Source: Pseudomonadales bacterium (GTDB lineage Bacteria; Pseudomonadota; Gammaproteobacteria; Pseudomonadales; Moraxellaceae). Taken from it: a DNA stretch of 33,788 nt. The stretch is from the NCBI GenBank assembly GCA_013043915.1, contig JABEVH010000071.1, positions 1 through 33,788 on the forward strand, written 5' to 3'. The notes under the pieces are model-generated. The model was not told the origin of the DNA and made no database searches. It saw only the letters and a list, made by a program, of their open reading frames with translations. Made by a program: the position numbers and the translations under genes. This document shows, one piece after another, positions 1-6,745 of the stretch; the stretch's first letter is position 1, and the number at the start of each line of letters is the position of its first letter.

Positions 1-1
1 G

Positions 2-394
2 GATCTGGTCGATGAAGTGCGCCGCGTGATTCGTGGGAGCCTGGGCAACCGCGCCAAAGAGAGCTTGCTGGTGGACTTCATCAATCAGACCGATCTGGAT
101 CAGATAGGTGACAAGGCCAGTGTTATAGATGCTTTCTTCACCTTTGCCCAGGCGGAACAGCAGCGTGAGGCGCAAGAATTGATCAGCGCTGAGAGCCTGA
201 ATGCAGAGGCGGCTAGACGCTATATCACTACCTCGCTAAAACGTGAGTTCGCCAGTGACAATGGTACTGAGCTCAATGCCGTTCTGCCCAAGATGAGCCC
301 GCTGAATCCGCAATACCTGACTAAAAAGCAAAGTGTGTTTCAGAAAATAGCTGCTTTTGTTGAGAAGTTCAAAGGTGTGGGTGGGCAAGTTTGA
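2..394 (+). CDS. hsdR: Type I restriction enzyme R subunit, C-terminal fragment (cut by window edge)
   Basis: The frame is open from the first bases of the window to a TGA at 392-394, so only about the last 130 residues are present. The helical C-terminal sequence, with IRGSLGNRAKESLLVDFI near the start and FVEKFKGVGG at the end, resembles the C-terminal domain of HsdR, the ATP-dependent DNA translocase and nuclease subunit of type I restriction-modification complexes. This domain normally contacts the HsdM/HsdS methylase core. The natural C-terminus appears intact. The motor and nuclease domains lie outside the window, and the position of hsdM and hsdS is unknown. A truncated IS6-family element begins about 25 bp after the stop codon, so this is the edge of a rearranged restriction locus. 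Identification is from sequence pattern only. Confidence 0.8.
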   Translation, partial: DLVDEVRRVIRGSLGNRAKESLLVDFINQTDLDQIGDKASVIDAFFTFAQAEQQREAQELISAESLNAEAARRYITTSLKREFASDNGTELNAVLPKMSPLNPQYLTKKQSVFQKIAAFVEKFKGVGGQV

Positions 395-419
395 TGGGGG
401 TATATCCGCAACTAGTGCC

Positions 420-968
420 TGGTGCAACAAGTCTGGACAAGAGTATGCCCGGTGCTTGCGGAGGCGACGCGGATGCGGGGGTGATACGTGGCATTTGGAC
501 GAAGTGTATCTGTGGATCAATGGTCGACTTCAGTACCTGTGGATAGCTGTTGACCAGGAAGGTGATGTCCTGGATATTCTGGTACAGCCGCGCCGGAATA
601 AGGCTGCTGCCATCCAGTTTTTCCGCAAGCTATTGAAGGGCCAGGGATGTGCTCTCCGGCAGATCGTGACGGATAAGCTGGCAAGCTATTCGGCAGCGAA
701 AGCTGCGGTGATGCCAAGTGTCATGCATGTACGTGACAAGGGAGCCAATAATCGTGCCGAGAACTCGTATCAGCCAACGCGGGAGAGGGAAAGACGACGG
801 CGACGATTCAAGTCGTCGGGTGAGGCGCAACGATTTCTAGCCACATTTTCCACGATCAGCAACCACTTTCGCCCCGGCCGTCACCTGCTAAAAGCAGCAC
901 ATTATCGAGAGATCATGGAGCGGCGCTTTGCCGATTGGCACGAAATTTGTCGGAGCAGTGCGGCATGA
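420..968 (+). pseudogene. IS6-family transposase, N-terminally truncated
   Basis: From the Trp codon at 420 onward the frame matches the IS6 (IS26-like) DDE transposase: the first catalytic Asp in WHLDEVYLWING, the second in VTDKLASY, and the Glu in NNRAENS, followed by a basic QPTRERERRRRRFKS stretch and a typical C-terminus. A complete IS6 transposase has about 60-70 further N-terminal residues containing a helix-turn-helix DNA-binding region. Here the homology begins abruptly at the segment that normally follows that helix. The residues encoded upstream of 420 in the same frame read through the end of hsdR and do not look like transposase. The catalytic residues survive, but without the DNA-binding part and a left end the element is probably immobile. 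It could be expressed as a fragment, but I treat it as a relic. Confidence 0.85.
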
Positions 969-1020
969 AAAGGGCAACTGCGGCACTTTTGCGGCCAGAA
1001 AAAGTTAACATGACAGTACC
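420..1020 (+). mobile_element. IS6-family insertion sequence remnant (right part only)
   Basis: The remnant holds the truncated transposase plus about 50 bp of 3' flank. Reading inward from 1020 on the minus strand, the end begins GGTACTGTCATGTTAAC (1004-1020). This resembles the GGcACTGT start of known IS6-family terminal repeats (IS26 begins GGCACTGTTGCAAA) and lies at the expected distance from the stop codon. No matching left repeat is visible between hsdR and 420, so the left end is deleted. The element separates the hsdR tail from the brnTA toxin-antitoxin pair. The exact left breakpoint (about 395-420) is inferred. Confidence 0.7.
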
Positions 1021-1045
1021 CAACGCCCAGTCAGTGGGCGTTGGG
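1019..1045 (-). terminator. Perfect 11-bp hairpin at the end of brnA
   Basis: CCCAACGCCCA (1019-1029) pairs perfectly with TGGGCGTTGGG (1035-1045) around a 5-nt loop. The brnA stop codon (1031-1033) falls inside the loop, so the last codons of brnA form one arm. No immediate U-tract follows on the minus strand; a TTTTT run lies about 18 nt further on. It may act as a weak or factor-assisted terminator. The IS6 end at 1020 touches the outer arm. Confidence 0.5.
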
Positions 1046-1327
1046 ATGCTCGGCGATGAACTGTCGTAGCGCGGTGTCAATGCGGGTCTGCCAGCCTTCG
1101 CCAGCTGACTTGAAATGTTCGACAACCTCATGCGACAGCCGGATGTTGATACGTTCCTTCGGAAACTCAACATGCGGGCGGCCACGAGGTTTGAGCATTT
1201 TCTTGGCGACCTTCTCGCCGAAAATCTGAGGCAGCATTTCGCTGGCCGGACGTGCCTTGGCGAAATCATCCGCTGTCCATTCTGGGTTTTCGTCGTCCAG
1301 TAGTTCAGGGTTGGGCTTTTTGCTCAT
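1031..1327 (-). CDS. brnA: BrnA family antitoxin
   Basis: This is a 98-residue protein of the BrnA antitoxin family. The C-terminal part, with FPKERINIRLSHEVVEHFKS, is the ribbon-helix-helix-like DNA-binding segment typical of BrnA, and the acidic N-terminal part (residues 1-45) is the region expected to wrap the toxin. In characterised BrnTA systems BrnA neutralises the BrnT ribonuclease, and the complex represses its own promoter. The gene starts inside brnT (23-nt overlap, 1305-1327), the usual toxin-first order of this family, which suggests translational coupling. Its stop codon lies in the loop of a perfect hairpin. Length and gene order fit an intact antitoxin. Confidence 0.9.
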   Translation of the reverse strand: MSKKPNPELLDDENPEWTADDFAKARPASEMLPQIFGEKVAKKMLKPRGRPHVEFPKERINIRLSHEVVEHFKSAGEGWQTRIDTALRQFIAEHPNAH

Positions 1328-1580
1328 ACTGTTTCACCTCTCGTTTGTTCGCTTTACGCAGGCTGATGACGTGCACCTTGCCAACGCGGGGTGTGAACAC
1401 CACAGCATAGAGTCGGTCACCGATGTATCCGAATGCCCGATACCGGCGCTCGCCGTAGTCCTTCCGGTCATCTTCTTCGATCACTGCGTCAGACCAATCA
1501 AGCTGCGCGACCAGTGAGAACGGCAGGCCGCGCTCACGTTCGTTTCGCTCATTTTTAGCGGGGTCAAAGCTGATGTCCAT
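1305..1580 (-). CDS. brnT: BrnT family ribonuclease toxin
   Basis: BrnT toxins are small RelE-fold ribonucleases that block translation. The sequence MDISFDPAKNERNERERG, the central YGERRYRAFGYIGDRLYAVVFT and the C-terminal VHVISLRKANKREVKQY are hallmarks of the family (PF04365), and the Arg/Lys-rich end supplies the expected catalytic and RNA-binding residues. A GTG codon at 1598 would add six residues, but it overlaps the -10 hexamer of a good sigma70-like promoter, so that codon would not be in the mRNA. I therefore chose the ATG at 1580, where the family's usual N-terminus begins. The predicted transcript starts almost on this ATG, so the mRNA may be leaderless. It forms a toxin-first operon with brnA and is probably autoregulated by the BrnTA complex. 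Confidence 0.88.
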   Translation of the reverse strand: MDISFDPAKNERNERERGLPFSLVAQLDWSDAVIEEDDRKDYGERRYRAFGYIGDRLYAVVFTPRVGKVHVISLRKANKREVKQYEQKAQP

Positions 1581-1587
1581 ACCATTT

Positions 1588-1615
1588 ATTGTACTCACAG
1601 AAAATTGCCTGTCAA
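1588..1615 (-). promoter_or_regulatory. Sigma70-type promoter of brnTA
   Basis: On the minus strand TTGACA (1610-1615) is followed after 16 bp by TACAAT (1588-1593). The expected transcription start is around 1581, directly next to the ATG at 1580. The perfect -35 and near-perfect -10 make this one of the clearest promoters in the window. No Shine-Dalgarno sequence precedes the ATG. Confidence 0.75.
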
Positions 1616-2209
1616 GCGTTGTCCCCGTCCGCTTGTCCTAGTTCTGTGATCACACATCCTCACCGTGCAGTAAGAAGTGAAGTAAATGCTTGTTGTTTGG
1701 ACAATCACTCCAATCTTTCCTCATTAGCCCGAATCATTGCTCAGGTGTTGAGATAACAAGTTGGATTCCGGGGGGTGACTGCACCACCATTCCTTCAATG
1801 CCGACTTCTCTTAGTCGGCTTTGTTGTTTATGGAGTATCCCCGCACCACGCCGGCTCCCGGCCTGTTCTGCGTGTGTTTTTCCTTCTCCCCTTCCTGATT
1901 TTTGGCCTGTTTTCTCAGGTGTTCGATTCTTTTCTGCTCTCTGTTCTCGATTGTGTCCCAGGGAGTGGTGTATCAACTTCTTTGGGTAAGCAGTAGAGCC
2001 GCTACCGGCAGGCCCGGACGGTAATGGCATTCTTGTTGTTGGGTTGGCGGTGCAGGGTGCGGTCCAGCACTAGCACAAAAAGGAAAAGCCCCCAAAAAGG
2101 CCAAAGTACGGAAGTCAAATGAGGGCAATGGATCCAGCGCAGGGCATGGCATATGGAAGCTCGGGGCTGTGACGAACATGAGTGCGCAATTTTACTTATT
2201 CAAAGCCTT
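1616..2209. other. Gene-poor interval with no convincing coding sequence
   Basis: About 590 bp separate brnT from the methyltransferase. Open frames of up to 99 codons exist on both strands (about 1690-1989 plus, 1734-2030 minus), but neither has a recognisable domain or a Shine-Dalgarno site, and they overlap each other, so neither is called as a gene. Visible structures are a 10-bp palindrome TGTGATCACA at 1645-1654 and a hairpin GCCGACT-tctctt-AGTCGGC at 1800-1819 followed by a T-rich stretch on the plus strand (possible weak terminator). The interval may hold decayed mobile-element sequence, given its neighbours, but nothing in it proves that. Confidence 0.5.
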
Positions 2210-4441
2210 TCAGAGGGATGCCCTGCGCGTGATATGAAACTCTGGAAATCGTTCTTGCAGTTTATGTTCCAGTATCGCCAAAGTGGCCGTATCACTTGAG
2301 TCTGTTATCTCCAGGCTACCTGCCAGCATGGCAACAGCTTGAGCATACACAGCCATGGCGGTGTCGTTAGAACTCCAACCTAGGTCAAGCAGTTCATCTA
2401 CCCAGGGTTGGCAGATGATGGTACTAAATTTTTTAATAATGTCTTGCAAGGTTATCGGAGATTTGGGTTGTGATTGTCGGCGAGCTATAAAGGCAATGCA
2501 GGTGTTTACCGCGAGTGACCCCATGGCTCGAGGTCTTGCTTTTCTTTCAATACATAAAGGCTGTGCGCTACAAATGATTAAAGGTGCCAGTCTGAAGGCA
2601 TGTATCAGGGCTAGCCATCCCCCTAAGGAGGCATGCGTATATACAAAGCTCATGACCCCGTAGGGTTTTAGGACACGAGCGGCTTCACGTAACGAATCGG
2701 TTAACATGCTGCAATAATTGGCGTGGGCTAGTTGCTGTGAACCAGAGCGTTGGCGCGAAGCAACCAATTCTTCAGTGCCAGTACGAGCCGTGGTGGAGGC
2801 AGCAAATAGAGCTGGGTTGATAGGGGTAAATAGCATTCTTTTCCAGGCATAGAAAAAGTCAGCCAAAATGCTGTAATACATATTGTCGTAATAGGGTGGA
2901 TCCGTCACGATGGCATCGAAATAGGCATCTGTATAGGGAAGTTGTCGGGCTGAAGCGAGCTGAACCTTCGCTGTTCCCCTGCGTAAGGCCAAGGCATCGA
3001 GACCATCCAGCATACGTTGCAACTTGCTCCATAAATTTCCAGGGCCGCTGAGCAAAGGATCCGCTTCAGCATAATCCCAGAGCATCGCTATGCCTGGGCC
3101 ACAAAAGGCCCTGCCGACCTGTTCATTCTGCGCTATCCACATGGACAATCGACAGTTCCAGTCGATCATCTGGTCGATCAGTCCAGACAGGATGCCTAAG
3201 ATAAATCGGGCTTCATTGACAGGTAATTTATCTGATAGGGATAAGTATTCCATGCGTATTTCATGTATCAGTGCCAGTAAAACAACGCGTTGGCGTGGAT
3301 TCATAACATCTGCATGTGTTTTCATGCCGTACAGTGCTGGATTAACAATACCTGACCAGCGAGGGAGTGGTGAAGCGGGCAATGGCTGATCGAGCTTTTG
3401 CAAGTAATCCTGTTCCCGCTGGTTAAGAAACTCACGATCTGGGCAGGCCGGTAGTTTAGGCAGCGCAAAGGATTTTCCTGCGCCCTTGTTTTTCAAGACC
3501 AGAGCCATTAACTCATCACGGCATTCAGCAATATTCGGCTGTATAGGTTGCCCACAGCGTGGGCAACTAAAACGGGCACCTGGTGATGGCTTTGCTATGT
3601 CCTGATCATGGGTCATGGATAGAGTCTGAGTCTCAGCCTGGCTGTTTAAAGTCAGTCGTAATGAGCGCTTTCTTGTTCGTGATAACCAAGGCCTTCTCGA
3701 CAGGCTAAAGCGGTAATTGCATGTGGAGCAAGCTGTTGAATAGCTCCATAAGTAGGTTATAGGTCCGAGGAGGGTTTCTTCTGTACACAAAACCTGTCTC
3801 AAGGGGTACAGATCCAGGGTGACTTGACGCAAACGTTCTAGAATACGAAGTCCGGAATCCTCAATTAGGGGCTTGAGACGATTTATGTCACGAGAGGGAA
3901 CCAGCTCAAGATGACACTGCTGAATGAATACAGATAGTTCATTGATATCTGAAGCATGCACCGCTGCTCCTAAATTGCTCCCTTCCAGAGGAATGGTTCC
4001 TCCACCACCAAACATGTCAAGCAGCTTAGGGCGATAACCGTATTGCTGTAGCAATGTTTTTTCGCATGCTGAAAGTACGTCTTCATCACCTATAAGCGAA
4101 CATGCCGTGGTTGCCAACAATGATTGCATCTCTGCATTCTGTGTCTTGCAGAGAGAGGCAAATACCAGAGAACGCATGGCGCTATGCGGGCGTCGTGCCC
4201 ACCACACTTGCAGGGTGTGAGATGTCTCACCTCGGGCATGCCGTTCCTTGCTGCCAGCCAGTGAGGCGTCGACATGCATCAGTCCTGCATCAATCAGGCG
4301 CTGTTGTGTCTCAGGCACTTCATAAAAAGTAGGTATTGAGCCTGAAACCGGTGGTTGGTTGAGACTAAACGGCATCACGGGGTTCCATGGTTTTGATACC
4401 GATATGGATGAACTGAACTCATCATTTTGGCCGTATGGCAC
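2210..4441 (-). CDS. DUF1156-type DNA methyltransferase with internal zinc ribbon
   Basis: This 743-residue protein resembles the DUF1156 family of large SAM-dependent DNA methylases (COG1743). The N-terminal DUF1156 signature is the ETSHTLQVWWARRPHSAMRS stretch (around residues 71-90). The SAM-binding motif LDMFGGGGTIPLEGSNLG follows. Two Cys pairs, CSTC and CPRC, about 60-70 residues apart suggest an inserted zinc ribbon. The catalytic amino-methyltransferase motif TDPPYYDN is near residue 520, and a RVLKPYGVMSFVYTH strand lies downstream. The DPPY motif indicates methylation of adenine N6 or cytosine N4. Members of this family are often found in phage-defence islands with DUF499 and helicase partners; no such partner is visible here. 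The GTG at 4441 has no Shine-Dalgarno site, and the ATG at 4375 (MPFSLNQPPV) is an alternative start. The protein is somewhat shorter than typical members. Confidence 0.82.
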   Translation of the reverse strand: MPYGQNDEFSSSISVSKPWNPVMPFSLNQPPVSGSIPTFYEVPETQQRLIDAGLMHVDASLAGSKERHARGETSHTLQVWWARRPHSAMRSLVFASLCKTQNAEMQSLLATTACSLIGDEDVLSACEKTLLQQYGYRPKLLDMFGGGGTIPLEGSNLGAAVHASDINELSVFIQQCHLELVPSRDINRLKPLIEDSGLRILERLRQVTLDLYPLRQVLCTEETLLGPITYLWSYSTACSTCNYRFSLSRRPWLSRTRKRSLRLTLNSQAETQTLSMTHDQDIAKPSPGARFSCPRCGQPIQPNIAECRDELMALVLKNKGAGKSFALPKLPACPDREFLNQREQDYLQKLDQPLPASPLPRWSGIVNPALYGMKTHADVMNPRQRVVLLALIHEIRMEYLSLSDKLPVNEARFILGILSGLIDQMIDWNCRLSMWIAQNEQVGRAFCGPGIAMLWDYAEADPLLSGPGNLWSKLQRMLDGLDALALRRGTAKVQLASARQLPYTDAYFDAIVTDPPYYDNMYYSILADFFYAWKRMLFTPINPALFAASTTARTGTEELVASRQRSGSQQLAHANYCSMLTDSLREAARVLKPYGVMSFVYTHASLGGWLALIHAFRLAPLIICSAQPLCIERKARPRAMGSLAVNTCIAFIARRQSQPKSPITLQDIIKKFSTIICQPWVDELLDLGWSSNDTAMAVYAQAVAMLAGSLEITDSSDTATLAILEHKLQERFPEFHITRRASL

Positions 4442-4451
4442 CGAATGTCAA
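4424..4451 (-). promoter_or_regulatory. Possible promoter of the DUF1156 methyltransferase
   Basis: On the minus strand TTGACA (4446-4451) is followed after 16 bp by CAAAAT (4424-4429, four of six consensus bases). If used, transcription would start near 4417, inside the longest reading frame, which would favour translation from the ATG at 4375 over the GTG at 4441. The -10 is weak, so this is tentative. Confidence 0.35.
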
Positions 4452-4531
4452 AAACACGGGTAGTTCAGGTCAAGCCGGCTTAGGGTGCAACCGCTAGACT
4501 GCTATGTATCATAGTTGGTGAGGCCATAATC

Positions 4532-5134
4532 ATGCTAGGTTTCCCTTTGGGTGTTTTATTCGCTAATGGATTTGAATGGGTAGCCCATAAGTATGTACTT
4601 CATGGTGTTCCCAAGCACGGACAGCCACGATACAGTCCCTTTCCAAAAAATATGCGCAGCCACTGGGCTCATCATAAGGAAGTCAGGCTGGCGAGTTTCC
4701 ATGACCATGCCTACGAAGAAGGTATAAAAAACTGGCGAACACGAAATGAAGTGGCCTCTTTATTGGTGCTGACGGGAGCTACTACGCTGGTGGCACCGGT
4801 GGCGCCTTTTTTTACACTCGGAACTTACTACGGTGCTGCTCGATATTTCTATGTGCATCGCAAAGCACATCTGGATCCAGAATGGGGGCGTCAGCATGTG
4901 CCCTGGCATTACGATCATCACATGAATAAAAGCCAGGATGCCAACTGGTGTGTGACGCGTCCTTGGTTTGATTACCTCATGGGCACCCGCGTTATGGCAA
5001 GTTCAGCCTGGGCTGAGAGCAACCCATTGGGCTGGTCATTACCCGGCTTTTTAGAGAAGCCGCTGAACCGTTGGTCGCGTCGTTTGTTTCCTTCCGTTTA
5101 TGCAATGAGCCAAGAGGAGGGTATTCATGGTTGA
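4532..5134 (+). CDS. Fatty-acid-hydroxylase/sterol-desaturase-like membrane protein
   Basis: This 200-residue protein carries the histidine boxes of the integral-membrane di-iron oxygenase superfamily: H19xxxxH24 in FEWVAHKYVLHG, H44xxHH in HWAHHKEVR, a central HRKAH, and the C-terminal WHYDHHMNKSQDANW. The region at about residues 75-105 is hydrophobic and probably spans or enters the membrane. In this superfamily such boxes bind two iron atoms that activate oxygen to hydroxylate or desaturate lipids, sterols or carotenoids; the substrate here is unknown. The protein is short for the family, with fewer membrane segments than classical members. A GGTGAGG sequence lies upstream of the ATG. Its 3' end overlaps the DUF2804 gene by 8 nt, so the two are probably coupled and work on the same, likely lipid, substrate. 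Confidence 0.75.
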   Translation: MLGFPLGVLFANGFEWVAHKYVLHGVPKHGQPRYSPFPKNMRSHWAHHKEVRLASFHDHAYEEGIKNWRTRNEVASLLVLTGATTLVAPVAPFFTLGTYYGAARYFYVHRKAHLDPEWGRQHVPWHYDHHMNKSQDANWCVTRPWFDYLMGTRVMASSAWAESNPLGWSLPGFLEKPLNRWSRRLFPSVYAMSQEEGIHG

Positions 5135-6149
5135 TTGGAGAATAACTCAAGTTACACCAGATTCACTGATTAATCCGGACGGAACCGTCAATTTGGGATG
5201 GTGGCAAACACCGTTCAATGCACTGGGCTTGGATGATCTGCAAGTGCCTGATCCTATGGGGGGGGTGCGTGCGCGCTATACCCGATTCTGGCGTTTCAAG
5301 CGCTGGGAATTTTGGTGTTTGGATAGCGCACAGAGCATGGTGGGTCTGGCGCTTGTAGATTTAGGTTATGCTTGGTCAGTATTTGCCTATGTCTATGACA
5401 AAGCCACCAGCCAAACTCGTTCATGGACGGAGCGCCATTCACCCTGGTCGCGATTGAGGGGGGCGCAGATGGTGATGAGTGAAGGCGCCCAGCATGGCCG
5501 TAGTTATTACCAAGGTCGAGGTGGCAGAATAGAGATTATTCATGCTCCACAGGGTAGACAGTTGCGCATAGATCTTCCTGCTCTGGAATTGCAAGGAGAT
5601 ATGTGGATCCCCGCAGTAACTGCATTATCCCTGTGTTTGCCAGCAGGAGCTGATGGATGGACCTATACCTGCAAGATGGTAGGTATGCCTGTTATGGGTA
5701 ACCTCAGCGTGCAGGGTGTGTCTATCGAACCTGCTCATGCCTTGGCTAGTCTGGATATCAGTATGGGGCTGATGCGCCGCGAGACATATTGGCAATGGAC
5801 TTCGCTGATGGGCAATATTGATGGCCACATCATGGGTTTAAATATGGCCATGGGTGTCAATGAAAGTGGTCAAACTGAAAATGCACTTTGGCTAGATGGA
5901 CAGTTACACAAGATTGGACCGGCCTCATTCCATGCTTTTGAGGGTGGTTGTCGCATGCAGGCCGAGGGTGTGAATCTTGAGTTTCAGGGACGAGCATCCC
6001 ATGGCGAACATGTGCAGCTTGGCTGGGTGGCTAGCCGATTCAAGCAGTGGCAGGGAAGTTACAGCGGGGTTATCAACATAGCGAAGGGAAAAAACTTACG
6101 ATTTAAGGGTGTCTATGGGCTGTGGGAAGATCACTATGTGAAATGGTGA
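5127..6149 (+). CDS. DUF2804 domain protein
   Basis: This 340-residue protein matches the DUF2804 pattern from end to end: an early GWWQTPFNALGL segment, the FKRWEFWCLDSAQSMVGLAL region, a beta-rich middle and the characteristic terminal GVYGLWEDHYVKW. DUF2804 proteins have no settled function; they are predicted all-beta proteins loosely related to lipocalin-like or hydroxyneurosporene-synthase-like folds. No signal peptide or transmembrane segment is visible. The ATG is preceded by a strong GAGGAGGG and lies 8 nt before the end of the hydroxylase gene, so translation is probably coupled. By association it may bind or modify the hydroxylase substrate; that is inference. Confidence 0.8.
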   Translation: MVDWRITQVTPDSLINPDGTVNLGWWQTPFNALGLDDLQVPDPMGGVRARYTRFWRFKRWEFWCLDSAQSMVGLALVDLGYAWSVFAYVYDKATSQTRSWTERHSPWSRLRGAQMVMSEGAQHGRSYYQGRGGRIEIIHAPQGRQLRIDLPALELQGDMWIPAVTALSLCLPAGADGWTYTCKMVGMPVMGNLSVQGVSIEPAHALASLDISMGLMRRETYWQWTSLMGNIDGHIMGLNMAMGVNESGQTENALWLDGQLHKIGPASFHAFEGGCRMQAEGVNLEFQGRASHGEHVQLGWVASRFKQWQGSYSGVINIAKGKNLRFKGVYGLWEDHYVKW

Positions 6150-6248
6150 TGCATCGTAGAGATTTGCTAGCGCAGGGTTAAGGGACTATACCTATCAATA
6201 CATTCGTACAATATTGATTCTGGATGCTAATTCTGCGGGTAACATACA

Positions 6249-6701
6249 ATGAGTGTGACCAGGGTAACAAAACAGCAAGGTTTACGGCGGTGGATAGGGG
6301 TTGGATGTATGTTGGGCGCTTTAGTACTGGCGCAGTCAGCTTATGCCGAGATTGCTGTTGTTGTTGGAGTAAATAGTGATATAAAACATATGGATAAAAA
6401 TGTTCTTGTCGATATCTATATGAGTAAAATAAGTGCCACCCCTGAGGGTGTTGCTGTTATTCCATTGGATAATACCGGAAAAGCACGCAGTCATTTTTAT
6501 CGTGTGACGGTGAATAAATCGCTGCATCAATTGCGAAAATTTTGGTCACATCAGGTTGCTCAGGCCACGGGGGAGCCTCCCAAGGAGTTAGATTCTGATC
6601 AAGAGATTCTTGATGTGGTCAGTAAAAACCCCAATACCTTAGGTTATATAGATAAAGCACATATTAATGATCAGGTGCGTGTCTTGCTGACGTTACCCTA
6701 G
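6249..6701 (+). CDS. Small periplasmic PstS-like (phosphate-binding-type) protein
   Basis: This 150-residue exported protein has a signal peptide (about residues 1-33, Arg-Arg then a hydrophobic core, cleavage after SAYA). The mature part resembles the short PBP-like domain proteins annotated as phosphate ABC transporter substrate-binding: an early strand EIAVVVG, a VDIYMSK segment, a central FYRVTVNKSLHQLRKFWS and a terminal NPNTLGYIDK. Classical PstS is about twice as long, so this is a one-lobed relative whose ligand is uncertain. No pst transporter genes are adjacent. It converges on the TonB/phosphodiesterase operon with a shared hairpin between them. That neighbourhood makes a link to phosphorus metabolism plausible. 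No clear Pho box was seen in its own 100-bp upstream region, and the ribosome-binding site is weak. Confidence 0.75.
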   Translation: MSVTRVTKQQGLRRWIGVGCMLGALVLAQSAYAEIAVVVGVNSDIKHMDKNVLVDIYMSKISATPEGVAVIPLDNTGKARSHFYRVTVNKSLHQLRKFWSHQVAQATGEPPKELDSDQEILDVVSKNPNTLGYIDKAHINDQVRVLLTLP

Positions 6702-6730
6702 AGGTTCCGGATTACCTGTATCCGGAACCT
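6702..6730. terminator. Perfect 11-bp hairpin between convergent genes
   Basis: AGGTTCCGGAT (6702-6712) and ATCCGGAACCT (6720-6730) form a perfect stem with a 7-nt loop, starting one base after the stop of the PstS-like gene and 15 bp beyond the end of the phosphodiesterase gene. It can fold in transcripts from either direction. The T-tracts are poor, so it is either a bidirectional terminator of moderate strength or an RNA 3'-end stabiliser. A further partial copy, AGGTTCC, follows at about 6734-6740. Confidence 0.6.
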
Positions 6731-6745
6731 GCCAGGTTCCTTAAT

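Noticed and set aside
1645..1654. TGTGATCACA palindrome as a CRP site
   Set aside because: CRP sites need a 6-bp spacer between TGTGA and TCACA; here the arms are fused, so it does not fit.
1690..2030. Overlapping 97-99-codon open frames on both strands in the spacer
   Set aside because: No recognisable domain, no ribosome-binding site, opposite-strand overlap and low-complexity composition; not supportable as genes.
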